A stretch of DNA of 64,000 bases from Bacillota bacterium (GTDB taxonomy: Bacteria; Bacillota; Clostridia; Lachnospirales; Lachnospiraceae): positions 124,001 through 188,000 of the forward strand of contig JAFAFU010000074.1 of the NCBI GenBank assembly GCA_023423335.1. Direction: 5' to 3'. A program made the translations under genes and the position numbers. Shown one piece after another: positions 34,908 to 43,525 of this stretch; within the stretch, counting starts at the first letter, position 1; each line of letters starts with the position of its first letter. Under the pieces are notes generated by a model. The model made no database searches. It worked only from the letters and a program-made list of their open reading frames with translations, and was not told the origin of the DNA.

Positions 34908-36791
34908 TCACTCCCCGTTTCCGGAAATACTGTTTTCTTCCTCTGCCGGCTCAGGCCCGGTGACCTTGCAGAGCCTTCTGTCATAGGTCAGCAGGCCGTT
35001 CACCTCATCCTCCACATCCGAAAGCTGGGTATATACCGCAGCGGACAGCCCTTTCTTCTGCAGTGTGGGGATATCCTCTCCAAGCAGCTTTTGGTAAGCC
35101 TGATTAAAATCCTTCGTATTCAGATAGATACGATAGCCAAAGATTTGCCAGGAATAGGAATGATCTTTAATATAATATGCATAGCCGCCAAATTCGGATA
35201 ATACGGCTGTTTTTTGTTTCAGAGAAAGACATAACGGATGAAAGTAATTATGAATACTGTCAAAATCACCTGCCTGCTGATCAAACCAGCCGCTGGCATG
35301 GTCAATCAATCTGGTTCTGTCCATGCCGCGGATCAGCTCAACCGCTTTTTTGGCATCGAACTGTCCCCAGCCCTCATTAAAGGGTACCCAGACGGCAATT
35401 GAGGGGTGATTATACAGGAGCCTTACCGTGGCCTCACACTCAGCGCTCCATTCCCTCCTCCCCTCCGGGTTCTTCCTTCCGAACCACCGGTAATGGCTAT
35501 CCTTGATCCGGCTTGCTATTCCGGGGAACAGCGTGGGCAGGTATCCGACGAGCAGCATATTATATTTCTCTCCGCCGTTAACCATATCCTGCCATACAAT
35601 CATACCCAGACGGTCACAATGGTAATACCATCGCAGGGACTCCAGCTTGCAATGCTTTCTGAGCATGTTAAAGCCCAGGGCCTTCGCCTGCTCTATATCA
35701 TAAATCAATGCCTGATCACTGGGTGCCGTATATAATCCGTCCGGCCAATATCCCTGGTCCAAAAGTCCATTTTGAAAATACGGCTTATTGTTCAGACAAA
35801 GCCGCAGGATGCCTTCCTGATCCTGTTGGATATTAAATTTACGCATGCCGAAATAGCTCTTCACCTGATCGTCACCGGCAGTCACAATCACATCATAAAG
35901 GAAAGGCTTCTCGGGACTCCAGCTGATAAAGCTGTTAATTTGCACAGTAAATTCAGGCTGTTCAGAGGTTACCAAAATGATCCGTTTCCTACTCTCATAA
36001 ATCTCAAGCCTGTAGGTACTCTCCGGACTTTTTCTGGCCCCAGGGCTTCTCATCGTACTGCGCGGTCCGGCAGCAGGCCCTGTGAATTCCGGCTGTGTTT
36101 CCGGCTCCTTATTCATAAACAGCTCAATCCGCACACTGGCATCATCATATTCCGGAGTAATCCGGAGGGCTTCTATGTATCTGTCCGGTACCCATTCCAT
36201 CCATACTGTCTGCCAGATACCGCTCTGTGCCGTATAAAACATACCGCCGCGTTTCAGCTTTTGTTTACCTCGGCTATGATGGGAGGTATCACTGACATCC
36301 GCAACCCGGACGGCCAGTAAATTACCGCCCTCCTCCGCAAAATCCGTGATATCCACAGAAAAAGGAAGATAGCCTCCGACATGCTCGGCCACCCGCCTGG
36401 CATTGATCAAAACCTCACAGGACTGATCCACCGCCCCGAAATGCAGGATACAGCGTTTTCCCTCCGGCTTCTCCGGAATAATCAACGGTCTCTCATAGCA
36501 CAGGATTTCATCCGGCTTCAGCTGTCTGTTCACACCGGAAAGTACACTTTCCGGCGAGAAAGGTACCAGGATACGGCCATCATACTGTCCGGGCTGGTAA
36601 TTTCCCTTTGCGATTCCATAATTCCAGTATCCATTCAATATGGTGTAGCTTTCCCGTCTCAGCTGGGGTCTGGGATACTCCTCCAGCACATGCTCCGGGT
36701 CCAGGGCTTCCCCCCATTCCGTATAGAGTTGATGGAAGGAATTCATCTTATTTTTAAACAGCATCGTACGGATTGCATCCTTTAGTTTCAT
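34908..36791 (-). CDS. Glycoside hydrolase family 2 enzyme
   Basis: 627 residues with the GH2 order: jelly-roll (about 30-215), immunoglobulin-like domain, and TIM barrel (from about 330). The acid/base glutamate is in FNEGWGQFD and the nucleophile glutamate in LSEFGGYAY. Family 2 includes beta-galactosidases, beta-glucuronidases and beta-mannosidases. The specificity is not readable here, although a beta-mannosidase or beta-galactosidase role would suit the nearby mannan locus. No signal peptide, so intracellular. Start supported by AGAGG seven bases upstream. Divergent from a GH1 gene. Confidence 0.88.
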   Translation of the reverse strand: MKLKDAIRTMLFKNKMNSFHQLYTEWGEALDPEHVLEEYPRPQLRRESYTILNGYWNYGIAKGNYQPGQYDGRILVPFSPESVLSGVNRQLKPDEILCYERPLIIPEKPEGKRCILHFGAVDQSCEVLINARRVAEHVGGYLPFSVDITDFAEEGGNLLAVRVADVSDTSHHSRGKQKLKRGGMFYTAQSGIWQTVWMEWVPDRYIEALRITPEYDDASVRIELFMNKEPETQPEFTGPAAGPRSTMRSPGARKSPESTYRLEIYESRKRIILVTSEQPEFTVQINSFISWSPEKPFLYDVIVTAGDDQVKSYFGMRKFNIQQDQEGILRLCLNNKPYFQNGLLDQGYWPDGLYTAPSDQALIYDIEQAKALGFNMLRKHCKLESLRWYYHCDRLGMIVWQDMVNGGEKYNMLLVGYLPTLFPGIASRIKDSHYRWFGRKNPEGRREWSAECEATVRLLYNHPSIAVWVPFNEGWGQFDAKKAVELIRGMDRTRLIDHASGWFDQQAGDFDSIHNYFHPLCLSLKQKTAVLSEFGGYAYYIKDHSYSWQIFGYRIYLNTKDFNQAYQKLLGEDIPTLQKKGLSAAVYTQLSDVEDEVNGLLTYDRRLCKVTGPEPAEEENSISGNGE

Positions 36792-36985
36792 TCATGGACC
36801 TCTCTTTCCAGGGAATTTTTATTGTATCGGAAACGGAGGGTTTGGTATCGGAGAACCCTCCCTTCAATATATGCCGGCAATGTACGAAAGAAGCAGGAAA
36901 TCGGAAATTAACTCGGTGGAAAAGATCAATAAGCTCTGGAATTAGTACGGATGGCTACTATTCCCTTTATTTCCAAACAAATGTC

Positions 36986-36994
36986 TGGTATAAT
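36986..36994 (+). promoter_or_regulatory. Extended -10 promoter of the GH1 gene
   Basis: TGG-TATAAT (36986-36994). The -35 region 17 bases upstream (TTTATT) is weak, as is common with extended -10 promoters. Confidence 0.5.
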
Positions 36995-37036
36995 CAGAAT
37001 ATTACAAAAGTATCCGTCAGAAAGGAAGTTGCCAGA

Positions 37037-38389
37037 TTGAGTTTTCCAAAGAATTTTATCTGGGGCGCTGCTGCCGCCTCATATCAGATCGAAGGAGCAG
37101 CCGGGGAGGATGGAAAGGGATTATCCGTGTGGGATACCTTTTCCCATACGGAAGGAAAGGTAAAAAACAGCGATCACGGCGATACCGCCTGCGATCATTA
37201 CCACCGGTATAAAGAGGATGTCGCATTGATGAAGGAACTGGGTCTGAATGCTTACCGTCTCTCCGTCAGCTGGCCCCGGATTCTTCCGGAAGGGACCGGT
37301 AAGGTAAATCCCGCCGGACTTCGGTTTTATTCCGACCTGGTTGATGAACTGCTGGCCGCAGGGATAGAACCCTATATCACGTTGTTCCACTGGGATCTGC
37401 CCCAGTCCCTCCATGACCGCGGAGGCTGGCTTAACCGGGAGATCACGGACTGGTTCGCAGAATATGTGAAGCTTGTTGTGGAAACCTTGTCCGACCGGGT
37501 TACCTGTTGGATGACAACAAATGAACCCCAGTGCCATATCATTCTGGGTCATATCGACGGTTCCCACGCGCCCGGAGATCAGGTCTCTTTACGGGACGGC
37601 TTTACTATGATGCATCATATCCATCTTGCCCACGGAAAAGCCGTGAAGATAATCCGTAGCTGCGCTAAAAAATCTCCGGTCATAGGTTTTGTGCCAAACC
37701 CGACACCCGGAGTACCCAAAACCGAATCGGAGGCCGATCTTCAGGCTGCAAGGGCTTATACCTTCAGCGGCAGCGCCAGGGGAATCTGGTCGAACACCTG
37801 GTGGCTGGACCCCGTATTGACAGGGAAATATCCGGCAGATGGGCTGGAATATTACCATAACGACTTCCCTTGGGAGGTGATAAAGGGCGGAGATATGGAA
37901 ATCATGCACCAGCCCCTGGATTTCTTAGGCATTAATCTTTATCAGGGTTCCGTAATCCGTCATGACGAAATCCGGGGCTTTGCGGAGGTTCCCAGAAAGC
38001 CGGGATTTGACAAGACCGCCTTAAAATGGCTGGTCCTTCCGCAAATCATGCATTACACGCCGAAATTCCTTTATGAAAGATATCATCTGCCGATCATCAT
38101 TACAGAAAACGGACTCTCCATGCCGGACTGGGTCGGCCTGGACGGCAAGGTCCATGATCCCGGCCGTATTGACTTCCTGCAGCGTTATCTGCAGGAATTA
38201 GAAAAAGCTCTTGCTGAGGGTGTCGATATCCGGGGTTACTTCTACTGGTCCTTACTGGATAATTTTGAATGGTCCGAGGGCTACAATGAGCGCTTCGGCC
38301 TGATCCATGTGGACTACGAGACCCAGGTCCGATGCTTCAAGGACTCCGCTTACTGGTACAGGGAGATAATCCAAAATAACGGAGTATGA
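37037..38389 (+). CDS. GH1 beta-glucosidase / 6-phospho-beta-glucosidase family enzyme
   Basis: 450 residues, the standard GH1 size. The acid/base glutamate is in TTNEPQ and the nucleophile glutamate in ITENGLS; the C-terminal sugar-binding WSLLDNFEWSEGYNERFG is intact. That last block, with E and W rather than the S-K-Y signature of phospho-glycosidases, favours a plain beta-glucosidase or beta-mannosidase on unphosphorylated sugars. The start is a TTG at 37037 with AAAGGAAG eight bases before it; the reading frame continues upstream to 36773 but that part is not protein-like. It could cleave glucomannan oligosaccharides. Confidence 0.93.
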   Translation: MSFPKNFIWGAAAASYQIEGAAGEDGKGLSVWDTFSHTEGKVKNSDHGDTACDHYHRYKEDVALMKELGLNAYRLSVSWPRILPEGTGKVNPAGLRFYSDLVDELLAAGIEPYITLFHWDLPQSLHDRGGWLNREITDWFAEYVKLVVETLSDRVTCWMTTNEPQCHIILGHIDGSHAPGDQVSLRDGFTMMHHIHLAHGKAVKIIRSCAKKSPVIGFVPNPTPGVPKTESEADLQAARAYTFSGSARGIWSNTWWLDPVLTGKYPADGLEYYHNDFPWEVIKGGDMEIMHQPLDFLGINLYQGSVIRHDEIRGFAEVPRKPGFDKTALKWLVLPQIMHYTPKFLYERYHLPIIITENGLSMPDWVGLDGKVHDPGRIDFLQRYLQELEKALAEGVDIRGYFYWSLLDNFEWSEGYNERFGLIHVDYETQVRCFKDSAYWYREIIQNNGV

Positions 38390-38528
38390 CAGATGCCGAC
38401 GAAATAAGATATTTAAAAATATTTGATGTCTGATAATGTCACAACGGCATAGGATCAATCATATTATAAAGCATGGGAACTAAAAATAACAGTTCCCCGG
38501 ATTAATAATATAGATTGGAGGAAATATT

Positions 38529-38981
38529 ATGTCGTGTTCCAATAATAATTGCAATAATGGATATTTAGGCAACCAAAGCTTACCCAGGCATCTGTATGAT
38601 TTCATAGGACAGACCGTAACTATCTTCACTACCAGCGGCGGAGTCAGCGGATGCGGCTTTACCGGTGTTATTTTATCGGTCAACTGTAATTTTGTCAGAT
38701 TAGTAACCATGCCGGGTACTGCTCCTGCGAATCCGTTGAGCGAAAGCATCTGCGGTGATTTCGATGATGCCGGCAATGGTGGTATCGGCGGAGGCATGGG
38801 AGGCGGTATCGGTGGTGGTATCGGCGGTAAAATGGGCTGCCTCGGCGGCGGCGTTGGAGGCGGTGTCGGCGGCGGCATCGGTGGCGGCGGTGGGCGCAGA
38901 CCCAGCCCGTCTTTTAACGCAGGTTCCGTATGTGACATCCCGATTGATAAGATTGCGGCCTTCTGCCATAACGCAGTATAA
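38529..38981 (+). CDS. Glycine-rich, cysteine-containing small protein, possible spore-surface component
   Basis: 150 residues. The cysteine/asparagine-rich start (CSNNNCNN) leads to a beta-rich stretch (about 25-65, YDFIGQTVTIFTTSGG) that may form a small barrel. A low-complexity block of GGGxGGG repeats fills about 75-125, and a short cysteine-bearing tail (VCDIPIDKIAAFC) follows. Composition recalls spore coat or exosporium proteins, but I recognise no family. GGAGG lies seven bases before the ATG. A strong hairpin terminator follows. Translation of the glycine repeat on the other strand gives a proline-rich artefact. Confidence 0.65.
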   Translation: MSCSNNNCNNGYLGNQSLPRHLYDFIGQTVTIFTTSGGVSGCGFTGVILSVNCNFVRLVTMPGTAPANPLSESICGDFDDAGNGGIGGGMGGGIGGGIGGKMGCLGGGVGGGVGGGIGGGGGRRPSPSFNAGSVCDIPIDKIAAFCHNAV

Positions 38982-39044
38982 TGAAAATTTTTCAGTAAAA
39001 TTAGCAGGAGTTCCGGTGACACCGGCGTATAAAACGGAGCAAGC

Positions 39045-39070
39045 CAGGGGCTGCTATTGTGCAGCCCCTG
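39045..39070. terminator. Bidirectional hairpin terminator
   Basis: CAGGGGCTGC (39045-39054) pairs perfectly with GCAGCCCCTG (39061-39070) around a six-base loop. It lies between the convergent glycine-rich and cytochrome b5-like genes. Confidence 0.75.
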
Positions 39071-39091
39071 ATTTAAATTCTTATCTTTACT

Positions 39092-39568
39092 CTATTCTTC
39101 TGCCCCGGTATCCGGTCCCTCCTTCAAAACGCCTACGAGAGGATATTTCTCAAGAACACTTGTAATTCCCATATGGCAGCTTATAAACCAGTCACTGAGA
39201 TCCTGACCGGCCTCAAGTCCGTTGTGCCGGCCTCCCTCCCAGGGCCGTGCGGCGCTGAGATCATATACGTTATTGTTCACCGCAACATAAACCGGTCTTC
39301 CGTCTTCTCCGTTATAAGCAGCCAATTCCTCCCTGGTAAATTCCCTTATGGCCGGTTCCTCCTGAACCGCTGCCTCAAGGCTGAAAGCCTCCGGGCTGTC
39401 TGGTTCCTCCCGTCCGACCATCTGCAGCAGCTCCTCTATCCTATGGTCAATCTGCCTTTGAAAGTAGTTCTTCTGATAATAAGATGTGGCAAAAACCTGC
39501 ATCTGACTTAAATGACAGATTTCTCTGACGTTATTTCCCGCAATCTTCCTGTGCTCCGTCCTATCCAT
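39092..39568 (-). CDS. Cytochrome b5-like heme/steroid-binding domain protein
   Basis: 158 residues. The N-terminal half is helical, with CHLSQMQ and RQIDHRIEELLQMV. The C-terminal 75 residues are a cytochrome b5-like domain: FTREELAAYNGEDGRPVYVA, VYDLS, then RHNGLEAGQDLSDWF and SCHMG. The two histidines sit where the axial heme ligands lie, but the usual HPGG is replaced by RHNG, so heme binding is plausible and not certain. No membrane segment. Such short b5-domain proteins occur in strict anaerobes, role unknown. The ATG at 39568 has GAAGG seven bases before it. Confidence 0.8.
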   Translation of the reverse strand: MDRTEHRKIAGNNVREICHLSQMQVFATSYYQKNYFQRQIDHRIEELLQMVGREEPDSPEAFSLEAAVQEEPAIREFTREELAAYNGEDGRPVYVAVNNNVYDLSAARPWEGGRHNGLEAGQDLSDWFISCHMGITSVLEKYPLVGVLKEGPDTGAEE

Positions 39569-39856
39569 AACTTCACCTTCCATAACGTACCGGGATACCA
39601 AACCGTATCCTGACGTTCTCTCTTTAACGGATATCAATAATTTATATCAGAAAATACGGAGTAATATTCCATTTTTTCCGTACAGAAGGAAGTTAATATC
39701 ACCATTTTATATTGATTTCTCTATTGTATTTCCGTCATATTAATGATAAAATTAGTAATAATAGGTCATATATGGTTGCAGCCAGTATAATATTAGATAA
39801 TTATGTCGGCGGCGCTCTTGTGACAAACATTAATGATGGAACGGGGAGGGTTTTTC

Positions 39857-42004
39857 ATGTCAGAAAATCAGGGTAATAAACAGAAGAATCATAATAATAC
39901 AAGGTTTTTCATACTTACTATGACAACGGTAATACTTGCATTATTAGTTATTCTATATGTCGTATATTTATCAGGTGCGAATGCTTCTAGAGGTATCATT
40001 TCAGTTGGTGTATTACTTGTGATTATCGCTCTTGGCGTTCTCCTGCTTCTGCTTATGAGGTTCTTCAAAGCAATCAATCTGGTAGACCAGAATGCTAACC
40101 TGTTATCCCAGGGTAAGTTGAATATCAGTGATATCATATCGAATAAAACGAGAGGACTTGAGACCCTGACCCTGGCCTTTAATGACATGAAGAGAAACCT
40201 CTTAAGCTTTATTGAATCTACCAAGAGCAATGTTATCGTTCTTTCGGACGCGGTTGATAAGGTAACCAAAAGCCTGGACATGAGCTATAAAGGTAATGAG
40301 CACATCGCTTCCAACATGAATACCGTGGCTGAGAAAGCCCAGGAACAGTTGAAAATTGTCCGGGATACCCTGGACCGAATTGAAGAGGTAAGCCAGAGAA
40401 CCAACAGCATTACCACAAGCCTTGCCAATATTGAGGACTTTGTTGAAAATACCGTTAAAATCTCCGAAGAAGGTTCCGAACACCTGGACAAGTATAATGA
40501 GCAGATGGGCGTAATCTCTACGAATTTGACAGATACCGCATCCTTTATTGATAATCTTAATTCCCATCTGAAGGAAATTGACCAGGTAAATGGTTTGATC
40601 ATCAATATTACCGAGCAGCTGAAGCTTCTCTCCTTAAACTCTGCCGTTGAGGCCGCCAGGGCCGGGGAAGCCGGAAGAGGCTTCGTAGTGGTTGCCCAGG
40701 AGATGAACAAGCTCTCCGCAGCCACCAGAGACAGTATCGGACAAATCAATAAGCTGCTGACCAATATTCTCAGCAGTAATGCCAAGGTTAGTGACAGTAT
40801 TGAGAATTGTATGTCCAGCTTTAATATCAGTAAAGAGATTTTCGGCTCTGTAAAAGAATCATTTTATACAATCAATGAAAATGCCAACATCTTAAATAAT
40901 GATATGAAAAAGGTATATGAGGAATCCAGATTAATCAATGAGAATACGAAGAGCATTAATGAAAGAGGTTTGATACTTCACGATGCCTCCAACGAAATCT
41001 CCTCCATCACTCAGGATGTGGCGGCAGTTACGGAAGAAGAGCTTGCCGAGAATGAAGAAATTAATAACCAGGCTTTATCCCTGCAGAATATGCTTTCCGG
41101 AATCGAGCGTCTGTTAAAGCGGTATAAGACCTCCGTTGTGCCGGTCAGCCAGACCAGTCAGAAGCGGTTAAAGATCGCTATGCTGAGTCCCTTGGACCAC
41201 CCGTTCTGGCATGGAGTAAGACAAGGTGCATTATATGCGCAGAATGAATTAAAAGCAAAAAATGTTGATATCGAATACATCGGCTTTGAAACGGTAGACG
41301 ACAGATTTAACCAGACTGTCCGTGCGAAAATTGATGCCGGATATGACGGCCTGGTATTGCCGGGATTTATCGGAGGTATTGAGGAAATGGTTGCGGCGGC
41401 TAACCGCAGAAATATACCGGTTATGGCTTTCAACTGTGATTTCTCCGAGGGAATTAAGAGACTCTCCTACTTTGGTCCCGATATCAAAGCTTCCGGTCTT
41501 GTGGCAGGCGAGCTGGTATGTAAGGCAATGGACAATGACGGTGATTATGCCATTATCCGCGGTACACTCAGTACCTCCATCAATAAAATCCGAAGGGATG
41601 CCGTATTGGAGGTAACCAGCAAGAAGAAGAAAGTCAGATTAGTGGCAGAGATTGAAGCCGAAGTAAATGATGAAATCGTATATAAGAATACAAAGGAAGC
41701 TTTAATGAATTTCCCGAATTTAAAAACCCTGGTGGTAATGACCGGCGGTATCTCCGGTGCCGCAAGGGCTATCACGGAGCTTAACCTGGTAGGCAGAACC
41801 CAGATTGTCTGCTTCGATTATGATAATACGGTTATTGAACAGATCAAGGAAGGTCTTGTATACGCAGCGATGGGACAGGATCCCTTCGGCCAGGGTCATG
41901 ACCCGATCATTTCCCTCTACAATTACCTGGTTGCCGGCGAAGTTCCGGAATCCATATCCTATACCAGAACGGAAGTTATCGATATCAGAAGCGTAAACGA
42001 TTAA
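39857..42004 (+). CDS. Chemotaxis-type receptor fused to a C-terminal periplasmic-binding-protein-like sugar sensor
   Basis: 715 residues. Two membrane helices near the N-terminus (about 17-37 and 45-65) are joined by only a few residues. Then comes a HAMP-like stretch and a long helical signalling domain with the hairpin tip LSLNSAVEAARAGEAGRGFVVVA (about 265-285). After about residue 435 begins a type-I periplasmic-binding-protein fold like ribose/xylose-binding proteins (IAMLSPLDHPFWHGVRQGA to the end). By the helix count this binding domain lies in the cytoplasm, on the same side as the signalling domain. It probably couples an internal sugar to CheA or another partner. No che genes nearby. 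Start set by GGGGAGGG. Confidence 0.88.
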   Translation: MSENQGNKQKNHNNTRFFILTMTTVILALLVILYVVYLSGANASRGIISVGVLLVIIALGVLLLLLMRFFKAINLVDQNANLLSQGKLNISDIISNKTRGLETLTLAFNDMKRNLLSFIESTKSNVIVLSDAVDKVTKSLDMSYKGNEHIASNMNTVAEKAQEQLKIVRDTLDRIEEVSQRTNSITTSLANIEDFVENTVKISEEGSEHLDKYNEQMGVISTNLTDTASFIDNLNSHLKEIDQVNGLIINITEQLKLLSLNSAVEAARAGEAGRGFVVVAQEMNKLSAATRDSIGQINKLLTNILSSNAKVSDSIENCMSSFNISKEIFGSVKESFYTINENANILNNDMKKVYEESRLINENTKSINERGLILHDASNEISSITQDVAAVTEEELAENEEINNQALSLQNMLSGIERLLKRYKTSVVPVSQTSQKRLKIAMLSPLDHPFWHGVRQGALYAQNELKAKNVDIEYIGFETVDDRFNQTVRAKIDAGYDGLVLPGFIGGIEEMVAAANRRNIPVMAFNCDFSEGIKRLSYFGPDIKASGLVAGELVCKAMDNDGDYAIIRGTLSTSINKIRRDAVLEVTSKKKKVRLVAEIEAEVNDEIVYKNTKEALMNFPNLKTLVVMTGGISGAARAITELNLVGRTQIVCFDYDNTVIEQIKEGLVYAAMGQDPFGQGHDPIISLYNYLVAGEVPESISYTRTEVIDIRSVND

Positions 42005-42021
42005 TAGCGAAGCATAATAAT

Positions 42022-42058
42022 AACCCCGGTCCTCGTGAGAATGTGGTCCGGGGTTTTC
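42022..42058 (+). terminator. Rho-independent terminator after the receptor gene
   Basis: AACCCCGG (42022-42029) pairs with CCGGGGTT (42048-42055), then TTCTT. It may also end the minus-strand gene at 42078. Confidence 0.8.
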
Positions 42059-42077
42059 TTATCGGTTTTCTTCGGGA

Positions 42078-42413
42078 TTATCGGTAATCATCTGCCTTAC
42101 CGGCATCCTTGATTCGGAGGACCAGCAGAATTAACAGACAGGCAGCCGCAAGCCCATAATAAAGCCCGGCTTCTTTCTTTTCTCCTGTCCCAGGCACTGC
42201 CGCTTCCTTATCCGGAAGCTCCTGGCTGACCACGGTATCGCCGCCCTCGTCCGTATCCTCCGCCGGATCATCTCCGGCCTGCTCCGCGATATACTCATCT
42301 ATATTCTCTTTCACCGGCATCTGCGCCGCTGCCGCCTTACCATTTATGGCTGTCAGCAACAGGCAGCCCAATAAAAAACCACCGGATATCAGCCGCAATT
42401 TTCTGTTAAACAT
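42078..42413 (-). CDS. Small secreted protein with sortase-like C-terminal signal
   Basis: 111 residues. A signal peptide (about 1-30, ending AAAA) is followed by a short acidic region and then VPGTGE, a hydrophobic helix (about 84-102) and a basic tail (RIKDAGK). This is the layout of an LPXTG-type cell-wall sorting signal, with V in place of L, as occurs in lachnospiral sortase substrates. The mature part would be only about 50 residues. It lies 84 bases past GH113 on the same strand with no terminator between, so it may be the last gene of the mannan operon. It could equally be a two-helix membrane protein. Confidence 0.6.
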   Translation of the reverse strand: MFNRKLRLISGGFLLGCLLLTAINGKAAAAQMPVKENIDEYIAEQAGDDPAEDTDEGGDTVVSQELPDKEAAVPGTGEKKEAGLYYGLAAACLLILLVLRIKDAGKADDYR

Positions 42414-42497
42414 TCTTATCTTCCTTTCACAATCCTTAGTCCTATATACACAGACGATAACTCTACCAGAAAAGTTTCAAGGAATCAAGTGTTTTAT

Positions 42498-43466
42498 TTA
42501 TTTTTCGCCATACCAACTCTTAAGAACCGCTTCCGCCTTCTTAAGATGGATGTCAAAACCGGTATTAACCAATGCTTCCTCACGGGTATCATACAGTTCC
42601 GTACCCCAGTCCCACCAGAAGGCCCCTGCAAACCATTCCTTCCGGAAAAAGGCTGTCATGCAGGAATCATAGAAAGCAGCCTGTTCCTCCTCGCTCCAGG
42701 GCAAATCCCCATGGGCAAAATCCCAGGGCATGGCAGAACACCCCTTTGCGCTCCTGCAACCGATCTCCATAAAGATAATCTGCTTTCCGAACTTTTTACT
42801 TAAGTATTCCAATTCCTCCCCGACAGTATTCCACATGGCGGCCATATCCTCCCCGGTATACCCCGGCGCTTTCCCGACAGGGTAATACGCACTGGTACCG
42901 ATATAATCTACCGCATCAAACCAATGCACCTTATCTTCCCTGCCATGGTTTGTGTTATAAACAATGGGGCCGGTATAAACCGTTCTGATTCTTTGGATCA
43001 ATTCCCTCCAATGGCTTTCCTTACGCTCCGTTCCGCTCATTTCACAGCCGATGCAGAACATCTCACAGCCGCTATCCTGGGCTATTTCGGCATAATGACA
43101 CAGAAAAGCGGTATAAAACTCAAACCATTGTCCCCAGTACTTATCCTTACCCAGCATATCCTGGTCGGGAAAATCAATTAAGGCCCGCCACATGCCGTCA
43201 GCGCAGTTGATAACCGGCTTTAAGCACACCTTGATCCCTCTGTCACGGGCACGCCGTATTGCAAACAGGATATCCTTATCTGCAATTGTGGACCGGTAAT
43301 CATAATAAATCTCCGTTGAGGAGAAGCCCTTCTGACAGACAGCAAAGGCCAGGCACATCCAATTAATTCCCAGATCAAAAAGCTTATCCTGGGACCGGAT
43401 TGCCTTCTCCGTACGATAAGCGCCTCTTTTCGATCTCCAACCATAGGTGAAGCCTTTTATCCACAT
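42498..43466 (-). CDS. GH113 beta-1,4-mannanase
   Basis: 322 residues, a single TIM barrel without a signal peptide. The start WIKGFTYGW, the FCIGCEMSGTE block (likely acid/base glutamate) and FMEIGCRS (likely nucleophile glutamate) match family 113, whose known members are mannanases or reducing-end mannan-oligosaccharide hydrolases. It would act in the cytoplasm on imported manno-oligosaccharides. The ATG at 43466 has AGGGAG seven bases upstream. It follows the GH27 gene by 59 bases. Confidence 0.85.
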   Translation of the reverse strand: MWIKGFTYGWRSKRGAYRTEKAIRSQDKLFDLGINWMCLAFAVCQKGFSSTEIYYDYRSTIADKDILFAIRRARDRGIKVCLKPVINCADGMWRALIDFPDQDMLGKDKYWGQWFEFYTAFLCHYAEIAQDSGCEMFCIGCEMSGTERKESHWRELIQRIRTVYTGPIVYNTNHGREDKVHWFDAVDYIGTSAYYPVGKAPGYTGEDMAAMWNTVGEELEYLSKKFGKQIIFMEIGCRSAKGCSAMPWDFAHGDLPWSEEEQAAFYDSCMTAFFRKEWFAGAFWWDWGTELYDTREEALVNTGFDIHLKKAEAVLKSWYGEK

Positions 43467-43525
43467 CTTTAATCTCCCTTCCGCCTTATCCAATTCGTTC
43501 CTGTCATGCTTCCCGCTTTCCTGCT

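Noticed and set aside
36773..37036. N-terminal extension of the GH1 protein
   Set aside because: The region is promoter-like, with a TATAAT, and family homology begins just after the TTG at 37037.
38480..39022. Proline-rich protein on the minus strand opposite the glycine repeat
   Set aside because: It is the antisense reading of GGC/GGT repeats. The plus frame has a good ribosome binding site and terminator.
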